Shown piece after piece: positions 39,824 through 49,952 of a stretch of DNA of 64,000 nucleotides; position 1 is the stretch's first letter, and every line of letters starts with the position of its first letter. The translations under genes and the position numbers were made by a program. Under the pieces are notes generated by a model that did not search any database, was not told where the DNA came from, and saw only the letters and a program-made list of their open reading frames with translations. Source of the DNA: Streptomyces sp. CB02009 (lineage in GTDB: Bacteria; Actinomycetota; Actinomycetes; Streptomycetales; Streptomycetaceae); assembly GCF_001905825.1 (NCBI RefSeq), contig NZ_LIVV01000010.1, positions 62,001 through 126,000 on the forward strand, written 5' to 3'.

Positions 39824-41806
39824 GTGCCCCCCAAGGAGCCCCCGCGCCGCCGCGTCCCCGGACCCGCCCGGCCCGCGCGCCCCCGGCCCGCCTCCGCCGG
39901 GGCCCGCACGTCCCGCCCCGCCCCGCGCCCGGCCGCGAAGCGGACCGCGCCCCGGCCGCCGGCCCGTCGGCCGCGCACCATCCGGCTCGGCAGCCCCCGG
40001 CCCCGGCTGCGGCTGGTCTCCCTCGGTCTGACCCTGGTCATGACGGCCTTCGTGGTGCGGCTGCTCCAGGTCCAGGCCGTCGACGCCAGCGCGTACGCGG
40101 CCAAGGCCGACAAGTACCGCTTCCAGGAGTACACGCTCTCCGCCGAGCGGGGCGAGATCACCGACCGCAACGGCATCGCGCTCGCCGCCAGCGTCGACGC
40201 GTACGACATCACCGCCGACCCGCAGCTGTTCACGCCCGAGGTGTCCAAGGTCGCGGACGCGCCCGAGCAGGCCGCCGCCCTCCTCGCCCCCCTGCTCGGC
40301 AAGGAGCCCGCGGAGATCGCGAAGAAGCTCCGTACCCCCAAGTCCCGGTACACGCTGCTCGCCCGCAAGCAGACCCCGCAGGTCTGGAACCAGATCAAGG
40401 ACCTGCGGCGCGTCTACGGGCAGAAGGCCCAGCCGTCGGCCGGCGGCACCGGCGTGAACCTCCTCGGCGGCATCCTCAGCGAGCCCAGCACCAAGCGCGT
40501 GTACCCGAACGGCGAGCTCGCCGCCGGGATACTGGGGTACGTCAACGCCGAGGGCAAGGGCGCCGGCGGTGTGGAGTCCATGCTCGACCCGGAGCTCGCC
40601 GGCAAGGACGGCAAGATCCGCTTCACCCAGTCCGGCGGCCGCCAGGTGCCCACCGCGGGCTCCCAGGGCACCCCCGCCGTCCCCGGCTCCGACATCGAGC
40701 TGACCATCGACCGGGACATCCAGTGGGCCGCCCAGCAGGCCATCACCGAGCAGGTGGCGAAGTCCAAGGCCGACCGCGGCTACGTCATCGTGCAGAACAC
40801 CAGGACCGGTGAGGTCCTCGCCATGGCCAACGCCCCCGGCTTCGACCCCAACGACCTCTCCGCCGCCAACTCCGCCTCGATGGGCAACGCGGCCCTCCAG
40901 GACGCCTACGAGCCCGGCTCCACCAGCAAGGTCATGTCCATGGCCGCCGTCCTGGAGGAGGGCAAGGCGGCCCCCGACACCCATGTCACCGTCCCCAACC
41001 GGCTCCACCGCGGCGACCGGCTCTTCAAGGACGACATCGACCACCCGACCTGGTACCTGACGCTCAACGGCGTCCTCGCCAAGTCCAGCAACATCGGCAC
41101 CATCCTCGCCACCGGCCAGCTGGGCGCCACCCAGGCCGAGTCCAACAAGGTGCTCCACTCCTACCTGCGCAAGTTCGGCATGGGCAGCCCCACCGGCCTG
41201 GACTACCCGGGCGAGACCGGGGGCATCCTCGCCAAGCCGCAGGACTGGTCCACCTCGCAGCAGTACACGATCCCGTTCGGACAGGGCCTCTCCGTCAGCG
41301 CGATGCAGGCCGCCTCCGTGTACTCGACCATCGCCAACGGAGGCGTACGCATCGAACCGACCCTGGTCCGCGGCACCAAGGGCCCCGACGGGCGCTTCAG
41401 CCCGGCGGCCAAGCCCGCGGAGTCCCGGGTCGTCAGCGAGGACACCGCCAAGACCCTGGCCCGGATGCTGGAGTCCGTCGTCGACGACCGGGAGGGCACC
41501 GGCAACAAGGCCGCCATCCCCGGCTACCGCGTCGCCGGCAAGACCGGCACCGCCAACCGCGTCGACCCCGAGCTCGGCCGCTACAAGGGCTACACCGCCT
41601 CGTTCGCCGGGTTCGCCCCCGCCGACGACCCGCAGATCACCGTCTACTGCGCCATCCAGAACCCCACCAAGGGCAGCTACTTCGGCGGCCAGATCTGCGG
41701 CCCCATCTACAAGAAGGTCATGGAGTTCGCCCTCAAGACCCTCCATGTCGCCCCCACCGGCAGCGAGCCCGCCCGACTGCCGGTCATGTTCGACCCCACC
41801 CCGTGA
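39824..41806 (+). CDS. ftsI: septal peptidoglycan transpeptidase (class B PBP)
   Basis: PBP3-type D,D-transpeptidase that cross-links septal wall, 660 residues. The long cytoplasmic tail (about 1-60) is rich in Pro, Arg and Ala and very basic. One signal-anchor helix (LVSLGLTLVMTAFVVRLLQV) follows, then the PBP dimerisation domain (SAERGEITDRNGIALA). The transpeptidase has active Ser366 (STSK), Ser421-Ser-Asn (KSSN) and the KTG motif at 573-575. GTG 39824 lies eight bases after the ftsL stop. FtsI, FtsL and FtsW should form one septal synthase. Confidence 0.95.
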   Translation: MPPKEPPRRRVPGPARPARPRPASAGARTSRPAPRPAAKRTAPRPPARRPRTIRLGSPRPRLRLVSLGLTLVMTAFVVRLLQVQAVDASAYAAKADKYRFQEYTLSAERGEITDRNGIALAASVDAYDITADPQLFTPEVSKVADAPEQAAALLAPLLGKEPAEIAKKLRTPKSRYTLLARKQTPQVWNQIKDLRRVYGQKAQPSAGGTGVNLLGGILSEPSTKRVYPNGELAAGILGYVNAEGKGAGGVESMLDPELAGKDGKIRFTQSGGRQVPTAGSQGTPAVPGSDIELTIDRDIQWAAQQAITEQVAKSKADRGYVIVQNTRTGEVLAMANAPGFDPNDLSAANSASMGNAALQDAYEPGSTSKVMSMAAVLEEGKAAPDTHVTVPNRLHRGDRLFKDDIDHPTWYLTLNGVLAKSSNIGTILATGQLGATQAESNKVLHSYLRKFGMGSPTGLDYPGETGGILAKPQDWSTSQQYTIPFGQGLSVSAMQAASVYSTIANGGVRIEPTLVRGTKGPDGRFSPAAKPAESRVVSEDTAKTLARMLESVVDDREGTGNKAAIPGYRVAGKTGTANRVDPELGRYKGYTASFAGFAPADDPQITVYCAIQNPTKGSYFGGQICGPIYKKVMEFALKTLHVAPTGSEPARLPVMFDPTP

Positions 41807-41822
41807 CCCTCCGGGAGCACCA

Positions 41823-43511
41823 GTGACAACGATCACCCCCCATTCCGGGAACCGGAAATCGAACTCCGGCGAGGCCCCGGGCTCTTTTGGCCCCCCGCAG
41901 GGTGGGCCCGGTACGCTCACCGCCGTGCCACACGCTGATCAGTACCGAACCGCCCCGCCCCGGCCGCAGCAGGCCCGCCCGACACCCCTGGGCGACCTGG
42001 CCGCGCAGCTGGGGGTCGACGCCCCCGGAACCGCCGAGATCTCGGGCATCACCCACGACTCCCGGGCCGTACGCCCCGGCGACGTGTACGCGGCCCTGCC
42101 CGGTGCCCGCGCCCACGGCGCCGACTTCGTCGCCCAGGCCGCCGGACTCGGCGCCGCCGCGATCCTCACCGACCCGACGGGCGCCGAACGCGCCGCCGCC
42201 ACCGGCCTGCCGGTCCTGGTCGTCGACGACCCGCGCGGCCGGATGGGCGAACTCGCCGCCGAGATCTACGGCCGGCCCGGCGCCGACCTCCTCCAGATCG
42301 GCATCACCGGCACCTCCGGCAAGACCACCACCGCCTACCTCGTCGAGGGCGGCCTGCGCGGCTCCGGACACCACACCGGGCTCGTCGGCACCGTCGAGAT
42401 GCGGATCGGCGACGAGCGCATCAAGTCGGAGCGCACCACCCCGGAGGCGACCGACCTCCAGGCGCTCTTCGCCGTCATGCGCGAGCGGGGCGTCGACGCC
42501 GTCGCCATGGAGGTTTCCAGCCACGCCCTCGTGCTCGGCCGGGTCGACGGCTGCGTCTTCGACGTCGCCGTCTTCAACAACCTCAGCCCGGAGCACATGG
42601 AGTTCCACTCCGACATGGACGACTACTTCCGGGCGAAGGCCGGGCTGTTCACGCCCGAGCGCAGCCGCCTCGGCGTGGTCAACCTCGACGACGCCTACGG
42701 CCGCAGGCTCGTCGGCGAGGCGACCGTCCCGGTCGTCACCTTCTCCGCCGAGGGCCGTGCCGACGCCGACTGGCGCGCCGAGGACCTCGTCCTCGGCTCC
42801 CACGACTCGACGTTCACCGCGGTCGGCCCGGCGGGGGAGCGGATTTCCGCCACCGCCCCGCTGCCCGGCCCGTTCAACGTCGCCAACACCCTCGCCGCCA
42901 TCGCCACCCTCGCCACCGCGGGCATCGACCCGAAGAGCGCCGCCGAGGGCGTCGCCGCCGTCCCCGGCGTGCCGGGCCGCCTGGAGCGGGTCGACGCGGG
43001 CCAGCCGTACCTCGCCGTCGTCGACTACGCGCACAAGACGGACGCCGTCGAGTCGGTGCTGCGCTCCCTGCGCGAGGTCACCGAGGGCAGGCTGCACGTG
43101 GTCATCGGCTGCGGCGGGGACCGGGACACCACCAAGCGCGGCCCGATGGGCGCCGCCGCGGCCCGGCTCGCCGACACCGCCGTCCTGACCTCCGACAACC
43201 CCCGCTCCGAGGACCCGCTGAAGATCCTCGCCGCCATGCTCGCGGGCGCCGCGGAGGTGCCCGCGGAGGAACGCGGCGAGGTGCTCGTCCTCGCCGACCG
43301 CGCCGCGGCCGTCGCGGCCGCCGTCGCCCGCGCGCAGCCGGGCGACACCGTCCTCGTCGCGGGCAAGGGCCACGAGCAGGGCCAGGAGATCGCCGGGGTC
43401 GTACGCCCCTTCGACGACCGCCAGGTCCTGCGCGAGGCCATCGCCGACCGCTCGCACACCCGGGCTTCCGCGCCGGGCGGAACAGCCAGCCACCAGAACA
43501 GTCAGGGATGA
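41823..43511 (+). CDS. murE: UDP-MurNAc-tripeptide synthetase (DAP-adding)
   Basis: Adds diaminopimelate to UDP-MurNAc-L-Ala-D-Glu. 562 residues from GTG 41823, which has GGGAG eight bases upstream. The ATP loop is GITGTSGKTTTA, and the amino-acid-selective motif SDNPRSEDP (DNPR) marks a DAP enzyme rather than Lys; Streptomyces uses the LL isomer. An N-terminal extension of about 35 residues is present. A second in-frame GTG at 41925 has a possible -10 (TACGCT, 41912-41917) seven bases upstream, so a shorter leaderless form could exist. Confidence 0.94.
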   Translation: MTTITPHSGNRKSNSGEAPGSFGPPQGGPGTLTAVPHADQYRTAPPRPQQARPTPLGDLAAQLGVDAPGTAEISGITHDSRAVRPGDVYAALPGARAHGADFVAQAAGLGAAAILTDPTGAERAAATGLPVLVVDDPRGRMGELAAEIYGRPGADLLQIGITGTSGKTTTAYLVEGGLRGSGHHTGLVGTVEMRIGDERIKSERTTPEATDLQALFAVMRERGVDAVAMEVSSHALVLGRVDGCVFDVAVFNNLSPEHMEFHSDMDDYFRAKAGLFTPERSRLGVVNLDDAYGRRLVGEATVPVVTFSAEGRADADWRAEDLVLGSHDSTFTAVGPAGERISATAPLPGPFNVANTLAAIATLATAGIDPKSAAEGVAAVPGVPGRLERVDAGQPYLAVVDYAHKTDAVESVLRSLREVTEGRLHVVIGCGGDRDTTKRGPMGAAAARLADTAVLTSDNPRSEDPLKILAAMLAGAAEVPAEERGEVLVLADRAAAVAAAVARAQPGDTVLVAGKGHEQGQEIAGVVRPFDDRQVLREAIADRSHTRASAPGGTASHQNSQG

Positions 43512-43515
43512 AGCA

Positions 43516-44940
43516 GTGATCGCCCTCTCCCTCGCCGAGATCGCCGAAATCGTCGGCGGGCAGGCGCACGACATACCGGATCCGGCCGCCCGGATCACCG
43601 GGCCCGTCGTCATCGACTCCCGCGAGGTGCGGGCCGGCAGCCTGTTCGCGGCCTTCGCCGGTGAGCACGTCGACGGCCACGACTACGCGGAACGCGCCGT
43701 CGCGGCGGGTGCGACGGCCGTCCTCGCCGCCCGCCCCGTCGGCGTGCCCGCCCTCGTCGTCGACGACGTCCAGACGGCGCTCGGGGCCCTCGCCCGAGCC
43801 GTCGTCGAACGGCTCGGCACCGATGTCGTCGCCCTCACCGGCTCGGCCGGCAAGACGTCCACCAAGGACCTGATCGCCCAGGTCCTCGACCGGCACGCGC
43901 CCACCGTCTGGACGCCCGGCTCGCTCAACAACGAGATCGGCCTGCCGCTCACGGCGCTCCGCGCGAGCGACGAGACCCGGCACCTGGTCCTGGAGATGGG
44001 CGCCCGCGGCATCGGGCACATCCGCTACCTCACCGGCCTCACCCCGCCCCGCATCGGCCTCGTCCTCAACGTGGGCACCGCCCACATCGGCGAGTTCGGC
44101 GGCCGGGAGCAGATCGCCCAGGCCAAGGGCGAGCTCGTCGAAGCGCTTCCGTCGGCCGAGGACGGCGGCGTCGCGGTCCTCAACGCCGACGATCCGCTGG
44201 TCCGCGCGATGGCGAGCCGCACCAAGGCCCGCGTGATCTTCTTCGGCGAAGCGGACGAAGCGGCCGTACGGGCCGAGAACGTCCACCTCACAGCGTCCGG
44301 ACAGCCTTCTTTCAGGCTTCACACACCCACCGGGTGCAGTGACGTGACCTTGCGCCTGTACGGTGAGCACCACGTGTCGAACGCGCTCGCAGCGGCCGCC
44401 GTCGCGCACGAGCTGGGCATGCCCGTCGAAGAGATCGCCACCGCGCTCTCCGAGGCGGGCACCCTGTCGCGCTGGCGCATGGAGGTCACCGAGCGTCCGG
44501 ACGGCGTGACGATCGTCAACGACGCCTACAACGCGAACCCCGAGTCCATGCGAGCCGCCCTGCGCGCGCTCGCGGCCATGGGCAGGGCCGCACAGGCCCG
44601 AGGGGCTCGTACGTGGGCGGTGCTCGGCAAGATGGCCGAGCTCGGTGACGCATCGCTCGTCGAGCACGACGCGGTCGGGCGGCTCGCCGTCCGGCTCAAC
44701 GTCAGCAAGCTCGTGGCGGTAGGGGACAGGGAAGCGTCCTGGCTGCAACTGGGCGCATATAACGAGGGTTCGTGGGGTGAGGAGTCGGTGCACGTGTCCG
44801 ACGCGCAGGCGGCTGTCGACCTGTTGCGCAGTGAGCTGCGCCCGGGGGATGTCGTCCTTGTGAAGGCTTCCAGGTCGGTCGGTCTCGAACGGGTCGCACT
44901 GGCCCTCATCGACACCGAGGGCGAGGTTGCCGGACGATGA
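43516..44940 (+). CDS. murF: UDP-MurNAc-pentapeptide synthetase
   Basis: Adds D-Ala-D-Ala to the UDP-MurNAc-tripeptide, completing the cytoplasmic precursor; 474 residues. The ATP loop is ALTGSAGKTSTK, and the ligase blocks GSLNNEIGLP, EMGARGIGHI, LNADDPLV and NDAYNANPESM are all present. GTG 43516 starts after a 4-base gap from murE. The stop overlaps mraY (ATGA). Confidence 0.96.
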   Translation: MIALSLAEIAEIVGGQAHDIPDPAARITGPVVIDSREVRAGSLFAAFAGEHVDGHDYAERAVAAGATAVLAARPVGVPALVVDDVQTALGALARAVVERLGTDVVALTGSAGKTSTKDLIAQVLDRHAPTVWTPGSLNNEIGLPLTALRASDETRHLVLEMGARGIGHIRYLTGLTPPRIGLVLNVGTAHIGEFGGREQIAQAKGELVEALPSAEDGGVAVLNADDPLVRAMASRTKARVIFFGEADEAAVRAENVHLTASGQPSFRLHTPTGCSDVTLRLYGEHHVSNALAAAAVAHELGMPVEEIATALSEAGTLSRWRMEVTERPDGVTIVNDAYNANPESMRAALRALAAMGRAAQARGARTWAVLGKMAELGDASLVEHDAVGRLAVRLNVSKLVAVGDREASWLQLGAYNEGSWGEESVHVSDAQAAVDLLRSELRPGDVVLVKASRSVGLERVALALIDTEGEVAGR

Positions 44941-46007
44941 GGCAGATCCTCTTCGCGGGGGCCATCGGGCTCTTCCTGACCCTGATCGGCACCCCGCTGC
45001 TCATCAAGCTCCTCGCCCGCAAGGGGTACGGGCAGTTCATCCGTGACGACGGCCCGCGCGGCCACGCCGGGAAGAAGGGCACGCCCACCATGGGCGGCAT
45101 CTCCTTCATCCTGGCCACGCTCATCGCGTACGCGCTGGCCAAGGTCATCACCGGTGAGCCCGTCTCGTACTCGGGCGTGCTCGTCCTCTTCCTGATGGCG
45201 GGCATGGGCCTGGTCGGCTTCCTCGACGACTACATCAAGATCGTCAAGCAGCGGTCGCTCGGTCTGCGGGCCAAGGCGAAGATGGCCGGCCAGCTGATCG
45301 TGGGCATCGCCTTCGCGGTGCTCGCGCTCCAGTTCTCCGACTCGCGCGGCCTCACCCCGGCCTCCGAGAAGCTCTCCTTCATCACGGACTTCGGCTGGAC
45401 CATCGGCCCGGTGCTGTTCGTGGTCTGGGCGCTCTTCATGATCCTGGCCATGTCCAACGGCGTGAACCTGACGGACGGTCTGGACGGACTGGCCACCGGC
45501 GCCTCGGTGATGGTCTTCGGCGCGTACACCTTCATCGGGCTCTGGCAGTTCCAGGAGTCCTGTGCGAACGCCATGACCCTGACCAACCCCAACGCCTGCT
45601 TCGAGGTCCGCGACCCGCTCGACCTCGCCGTCGTCGCCTCCGCGCTCATGGGAGCCTGTTTCGGCTTCCTGTGGTGGAACACCTCGCCCGCCAAGATCTT
45701 CATGGGTGACACCGGCTCGCTCGCCCTCGGCGGCGCCCTCGCCGGTCTCGCCATCTGCTCCCGCACGGAGCTGCTGCTGGCCCTGCTCGGCGGCCTGTTC
45801 GTCCTGATCACGATGTCCGTGGTCATCCAGGTCGGCTCGTTCAAGATGACCGGCAAGCGCGTCTTCCGGATGGCGCCACTCCAGCACCACTTCGAACTCA
45901 AGGGGTGGTCCGAAGTCCTGGTCGTCGTACGGTTCTGGATCATCCAGGGCATGTGCGTGATCGTGGGCCTGGGCCTCTTCTACGCGGGATGGGCAGCGGA
46001 CAAGTGA
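44937..46007 (+). CDS. mraY: phospho-MurNAc-pentapeptide transferase
   Basis: Transfers phospho-MurNAc-pentapeptide to undecaprenyl phosphate, making lipid I; 356 residues with about ten membrane helices. Conserved loops are GKKGTPTMGGI, GFLDDYIKI (acidic pair), NGVNLTDGLDGLATG, FMGDTGSLALGG and PLQHHFELKGW. ATG 44937 overlaps murF. The stop overlaps the murD start (GTGA), so murF-mraY-murD are coupled. Confidence 0.97.
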   Translation: MRQILFAGAIGLFLTLIGTPLLIKLLARKGYGQFIRDDGPRGHAGKKGTPTMGGISFILATLIAYALAKVITGEPVSYSGVLVLFLMAGMGLVGFLDDYIKIVKQRSLGLRAKAKMAGQLIVGIAFAVLALQFSDSRGLTPASEKLSFITDFGWTIGPVLFVVWALFMILAMSNGVNLTDGLDGLATGASVMVFGAYTFIGLWQFQESCANAMTLTNPNACFEVRDPLDLAVVASALMGACFGFLWWNTSPAKIFMGDTGSLALGGALAGLAICSRTELLLALLGGLFVLITMSVVIQVGSFKMTGKRVFRMAPLQHHFELKGWSEVLVVVRFWIIQGMCVIVGLGLFYAGWAADK

Positions 46008-47428
46008 CAGAACAGCTCGACTGGCACGGCAAGAAGGTCACCGTCGCGGGACTCGGCGTCTCCGGCATCCCGGCCGCCCGCGTCCTGCACGGCCTCGGCG
46101 CGCTCGTGACCGTCGTCAACGACGGCGACGACGAGCGCTCCCGGGCCCAGGCCGCCGAGCTGGAGGCGGAGGGCGTCACCGTCCGCCTCGGCGACGGGGC
46201 GACCCTGCCGTCCGGCACAGAGCTGATCGTCACCACCCCCGGCTGGCGGCCCGACAAGCCGCTCTTCACGGCCGCCGCCGAGGCGGGCGTGGAGATCTGG
46301 GGCGACGTCGAACTCGCCTGGCGGCTCAGGGGCCCCGGCGCGGCCCCCTGGCTCGCGGTCACCGGCACCAACGGCAAGACCACGACCGTCCGGATGCTCG
46401 CCTCGATCCTGGAGGCGGCCGGACTGCGGACCGCCGCCGTCGGCAACATCGGCGTCTCGCTCCTCGACGCCGTCCTCGGCGAGGAGCAGTACGACGTGCT
46501 CGCCGTCGAACTCTCCAGCTACCAGCTCCACTGGTCGCCGTCCGTCCGCGTCCACTCGGGCGCCGTGCTCAACCTGGCGCCCGACCACCTCGACTGGCAC
46601 GGCTCCATGGAGGCGTACGCCGCCGACAAGGGCCGGATCTACGAGGGCAACCAGGTCGCCTGCGTCTACAACGTCGCCGACAAGGCCACCGAGGACCTGG
46701 TCCGCGAGGCCGACGTCGAGGAGGGCTGCCGGGCCATCGGCTTCACCCTCGGCACCCCCGGCCCGTCCGAACTCGGCGTCGTCGAGGGCCTCCTCGTCGA
46801 CCGGGCCTTCGCCCCGAACCGGCAGAAGAACGCCCAGGAGCTCGCCGAGGTCTCCGACGTCCAGCCGCCGGCCCCGCACAACATCGCCAACGCCCTGGCG
46901 GCCGCCGCCCTGGCCCGCGCCTTCGGCGTCGACGCCAAGGCCGTACGCGACGGTCTGAAGGCCTTCCGGCCCGACCCGCACCGCATCGAACTGGTCGAGG
47001 AGGTCCAGGGGATCGCGTACGTCGACGACTCCAAGGCCACCAACACCCACGCCGCGGAGGCCTCGTTGGCCGCCTACGACCCGATCGTCTGGATCGCCGG
47101 CGGCCTCGCCAAGGGCGCCACCTTCGACGAGCTCGTCCAGAAGTCGGCGAAGCGCCTGCGCGGGGCCGTCCTGATCGGCGCCGACCGGGCCCTGATCCGC
47201 GAAGCCCTGGCGCGACACGCCCCGGAAGTACCGGTGGTGGACCTCGACCGGACCGACACTGGGGCGATGTCCGAGGCGGTCCGCGAGGCGACCCGGCTCG
47301 CCCACGCGGGGGACACGGTGCTCCTCGCCCCGGCCTGTGCCTCGATGGACATGTTCACCAACTACAACAAGCGCGGCGAGGCCTTCGCGGACGCGGTCCG
47401 CGCCCTCGCCGCCACCGGGGACGCCTGA
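46004..47428 (+). CDS. murD: UDP-MurNAc-L-alanine--D-glutamate ligase
   Basis: Adds D-Glu to UDP-MurNAc-L-Ala; 474 residues. The N-terminal Rossmann-like motif is VTVAGLGVSGIPAARVL, and the ATP loop is VTGTNGKTTTVRM. Further blocks are GNIGVSLLD, SSYQLHWSPS, LNLAPDHLDWHGSM, HNIANALAAAA, HRIELV and DSKATNTHA. GTG 46004 overlaps mraY. It is followed by a 54-bp gap before ftsW. Confidence 0.96.
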   Translation: MTEQLDWHGKKVTVAGLGVSGIPAARVLHGLGALVTVVNDGDDERSRAQAAELEAEGVTVRLGDGATLPSGTELIVTTPGWRPDKPLFTAAAEAGVEIWGDVELAWRLRGPGAAPWLAVTGTNGKTTTVRMLASILEAAGLRTAAVGNIGVSLLDAVLGEEQYDVLAVELSSYQLHWSPSVRVHSGAVLNLAPDHLDWHGSMEAYAADKGRIYEGNQVACVYNVADKATEDLVREADVEEGCRAIGFTLGTPGPSELGVVEGLLVDRAFAPNRQKNAQELAEVSDVQPPAPHNIANALAAAALARAFGVDAKAVRDGLKAFRPDPHRIELVEEVQGIAYVDDSKATNTHAAEASLAAYDPIVWIAGGLAKGATFDELVQKSAKRLRGAVLIGADRALIREALARHAPEVPVVDLDRTDTGAMSEAVREATRLAHAGDTVLLAPACASMDMFTNYNKRGEAFADAVRALAATGDA

Positions 47429-47482
47429 CCCGACCCGTGGAGGGTCCGGCAGGACCGGGCACGACCGGAGGGGGCAGCGACC

Positions 47483-48823
47483 ATGCCGAGCAAGATCGCA
47501 GGGACACGCGGGCCCTCCGCCGTACGCGGCGGAGGGCGGGCCCCCGCGACCCCGCGGCGACCCCGCGGCGGGGGCCTGCGACGGCTCCAGGAGCGGGCGC
47601 GGAAGGCCTGGGACCGGCCGCTCACGGCGTATTACGTGATCATCGGCGCGGGCATGCTCATCACCGCGCTCGGCCTCGTGATGGTCTACTCCGCCTCGAT
47701 GATCACGGCGCTCCGCTACGAGCTCGTGCCGTCCTACTTCTTCCGCAAGCAGTTCTTCGCCGCGCTCCTGGGCACCGGACTGCTCCTGGTCGCCTCACGG
47801 ATGCCCGTGAAGCTCCACCGGGCCCTCGCCTACCCGATCCTGGTCGGCGCGGTCTTCCTGATGGTCCTGGTGCAGATCCCGGGGATAGGGCACTCCGTCG
47901 GCGGCAACCAGAACTGGATCTCGCTGGGCGGCCCGTTCATGCTGCAGCCCAGCGAGTTCGGCAAACTGGGGCTGATCCTCTGGGGCGCGGACCTGCTCGC
48001 CCGCAAGAACGACATGAGGCTGCTCACGCAGTGGAAGCACATGCTGGTGCCGCTGGTCCCGGGCGCCTTCATGCTGCTCGGACTCATCATGCTCGGCGGC
48101 GACATGGGCACCGCGATCATCCTCACCGCGATTCTCTTCGGCCTGCTGTGGACCGCGGGAGCGCCCACCCGGCTCTTCGTCGGAGTGCTCGCGGTGGCCG
48201 GTGCCCTCGGGGCGCTCCTCATCAAGACGAGCCCGCACCGCATGGACCGGTTCCAGTGCATCGGAGCCTCCGACCCCGGCGGTGAGGGAGCCCCCTGCCT
48301 GCAGGCCGCGCACGGAATCTATGCTCTGGCGTCGGGTGGATGGTTCGGTTCCGGACTCGGTGCGAGCGTCGAGAAATGGGGCCAACTGCCCGAGGCGCAC
48401 ACCGACTTCATCTTCGCGGTCACCGGTGAGGAACTGGGTCTCGCGGGGACGCTGTCGGTACTCGCCCTGTTCGCGGCTCTAGGCTATGCGGGTATCCGCG
48501 TGGCCGGAGGCACGGAGGACCCCTTCGTGAGGTTCGCCGCGGGAGGTGTGACCACCTGGATCACGGCTCAGGCCGTGATCAACATCGGTGCGGTGCTCGG
48601 TCTGCTGCCGATCGCCGGTGTCCCGCTCCCGTTGTTCTCCTACGGTGGGTCGGCCCTGCTGCCGACCATGTTCGCCGTCGGGCTCCTCATCGCCTTCGCG
48701 CGACAGGAACCCGCCGCGAAAGCGGCCCTGGCCATGCGCCGCCCCGGCTGGGGTAAGCGGGCCGGGGTGAGATGGAAGTCGATGCGACGGCGCGTCAAGA
48801 AGCGCCCGTCCGGAGAGCGGTGA
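47483..48823 (+). CDS. ftsW: septal peptidoglycan glycosyltransferase FtsW (SEDS)
   Basis: Polymerises lipid II at the septum with FtsI; 446 residues, about ten membrane helices. A 45-residue Arg/Gly-rich cytoplasmic N-terminus is partly encoded by a short GC repeat. SEDS motifs are MVYSASMI, NWISLGGPFMLQPSEFGKL, GGDMGTAIIL, LPEAHTDFIFAVTGEELGL and PLPLFSYGGSALL; the catalytic Asp is in the AHTDFIFA loop region. ATG 47483 has GGAGGGGG upstream. It lies between murD and murG. S. coelicolor ftsW mutants are viable but block sporulation septa, as I recall. Confidence 0.95.
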   Translation: MPSKIAGTRGPSAVRGGGRAPATPRRPRGGGLRRLQERARKAWDRPLTAYYVIIGAGMLITALGLVMVYSASMITALRYELVPSYFFRKQFFAALLGTGLLLVASRMPVKLHRALAYPILVGAVFLMVLVQIPGIGHSVGGNQNWISLGGPFMLQPSEFGKLGLILWGADLLARKNDMRLLTQWKHMLVPLVPGAFMLLGLIMLGGDMGTAIILTAILFGLLWTAGAPTRLFVGVLAVAGALGALLIKTSPHRMDRFQCIGASDPGGEGAPCLQAAHGIYALASGGWFGSGLGASVEKWGQLPEAHTDFIFAVTGEELGLAGTLSVLALFAALGYAGIRVAGGTEDPFVRFAAGGVTTWITAQAVINIGAVLGLLPIAGVPLPLFSYGGSALLPTMFAVGLLIAFARQEPAAKAALAMRRPGWGKRAGVRWKSMRRRVKKRPSGER

Positions 48824-48829
48824 ATTTCG

Positions 48830-49924
48830 GTGCATGTCGTACTCGCCGGCGGGGGGACCGCCGGCCACATCGAGCCCGCGCTGGCCCTCGCGGACGCCCT
48901 GCGGAGGCAGGACCCCAGCGTGGGGATCACGGCGCTCGGCACGGAGAAGGGTCTGGAGACCCGGCTCGTGCCCGAGCGGGGCTACGAGTTGGCCCTCATC
49001 CCGGCCGTACCGCTGCCCCGCAAGCCCACCCCCGAGCTGATCACCGTTCCCGGGCGGCTGCGCGGCACCATCAAGGCGGCCGAGCAGATCCTGGAGCGCA
49101 CCAAGGCGGACTGCGTGGTGGGCTTCGGCGGCTACGTGGCGCTGCCGGGCTATCTGGCGGCCAAGCGCCTCGGGGTGCCGATCGTGGTCCACGAGGCCAA
49201 CGCCCGGCCCGGCCTGGCCAACAAGATCGGTTCGCGGTACGCGGCCGGGGTCGCCGTCGCGACCCCGGACAGCAAGCTCCGCAACGCCCGTTACATCGGC
49301 ATTCCGCTGCGGCACACCATCGCGACCCTCGACCGGGCGCGGGTGCGCCCCGAGGCGCGCGCCGCTTTCGGGCTCGACCCGAACCTGCCGACGCTCCTCG
49401 TCTCCGGCGGCTCCCAGGGCGCCCGGCGGCTCAACGAGGTGATCCAGCAGATCGCCCCGGTGCTCCAGCGCTCCGGCATCCAGATCCTGCACGCGGTCGG
49501 CCCGAAGAACGAAATGCCGCGTGTCGACAACATGCCCGGAATGCCGCCCTATGTGCCGGTACCGTACGTGGACCGGATGGATCTCGCGTACGCCGCGGCC
49601 GACATGATGCTCTGCCGCGCGGGCGCCATGACCGTCGCCGAGCTGTCCGCCGTCGGGCTGCCCGCCGCGTACGTACCGCTGCCCATCGGCAACGGCGAAC
49701 AGCGGCTCAACGCCCAGCCGGTGGTCAAGGCCGGCGGCGGGCTCCTCGTCGACGACGCGGAGCTGTCGCCGCAGTGGGTGCAGGGCAACGTCCTGCCCGT
49801 ACTGGCCGATCCGCACCGGTTGTACGAGATGTCCCGCGCCGCCGCCGAGTTCGGCCGCCGGGACGCCGACGACCTGCTCGTCGGCATGGTGTACGAGGCG
49901 ATCGCCGCGCGCCGCCAGGCGTAG
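48830..49924 (+). CDS. murG: UDP-GlcNAc transferase MurG
   Basis: Adds GlcNAc to lipid I to form lipid II on the inner membrane face; 364 residues, GT-B fold. The glycine loop is VLAGGGTAGHIEPALALA; other blocks are GFGGYVALPG, VHEANARPGLAN, VSGGSQGARRLNE and CRAGAMTVAELSAVGLPA. GTG 48830 lies seven bases after the ftsW stop. Confidence 0.97.
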   Translation: MHVVLAGGGTAGHIEPALALADALRRQDPSVGITALGTEKGLETRLVPERGYELALIPAVPLPRKPTPELITVPGRLRGTIKAAEQILERTKADCVVGFGGYVALPGYLAAKRLGVPIVVHEANARPGLANKIGSRYAAGVAVATPDSKLRNARYIGIPLRHTIATLDRARVRPEARAAFGLDPNLPTLLVSGGSQGARRLNEVIQQIAPVLQRSGIQILHAVGPKNEMPRVDNMPGMPPYVPVPYVDRMDLAYAAADMMLCRAGAMTVAELSAVGLPAAYVPLPIGNGEQRLNAQPVVKAGGGLLVDDAELSPQWVQGNVLPVLADPHRLYEMSRAAAEFGRRDADDLLVGMVYEAIAARRQA

Positions 49925-49952
49925 CGCGGCGGCTGAGGGCAGGAGACGCCAC

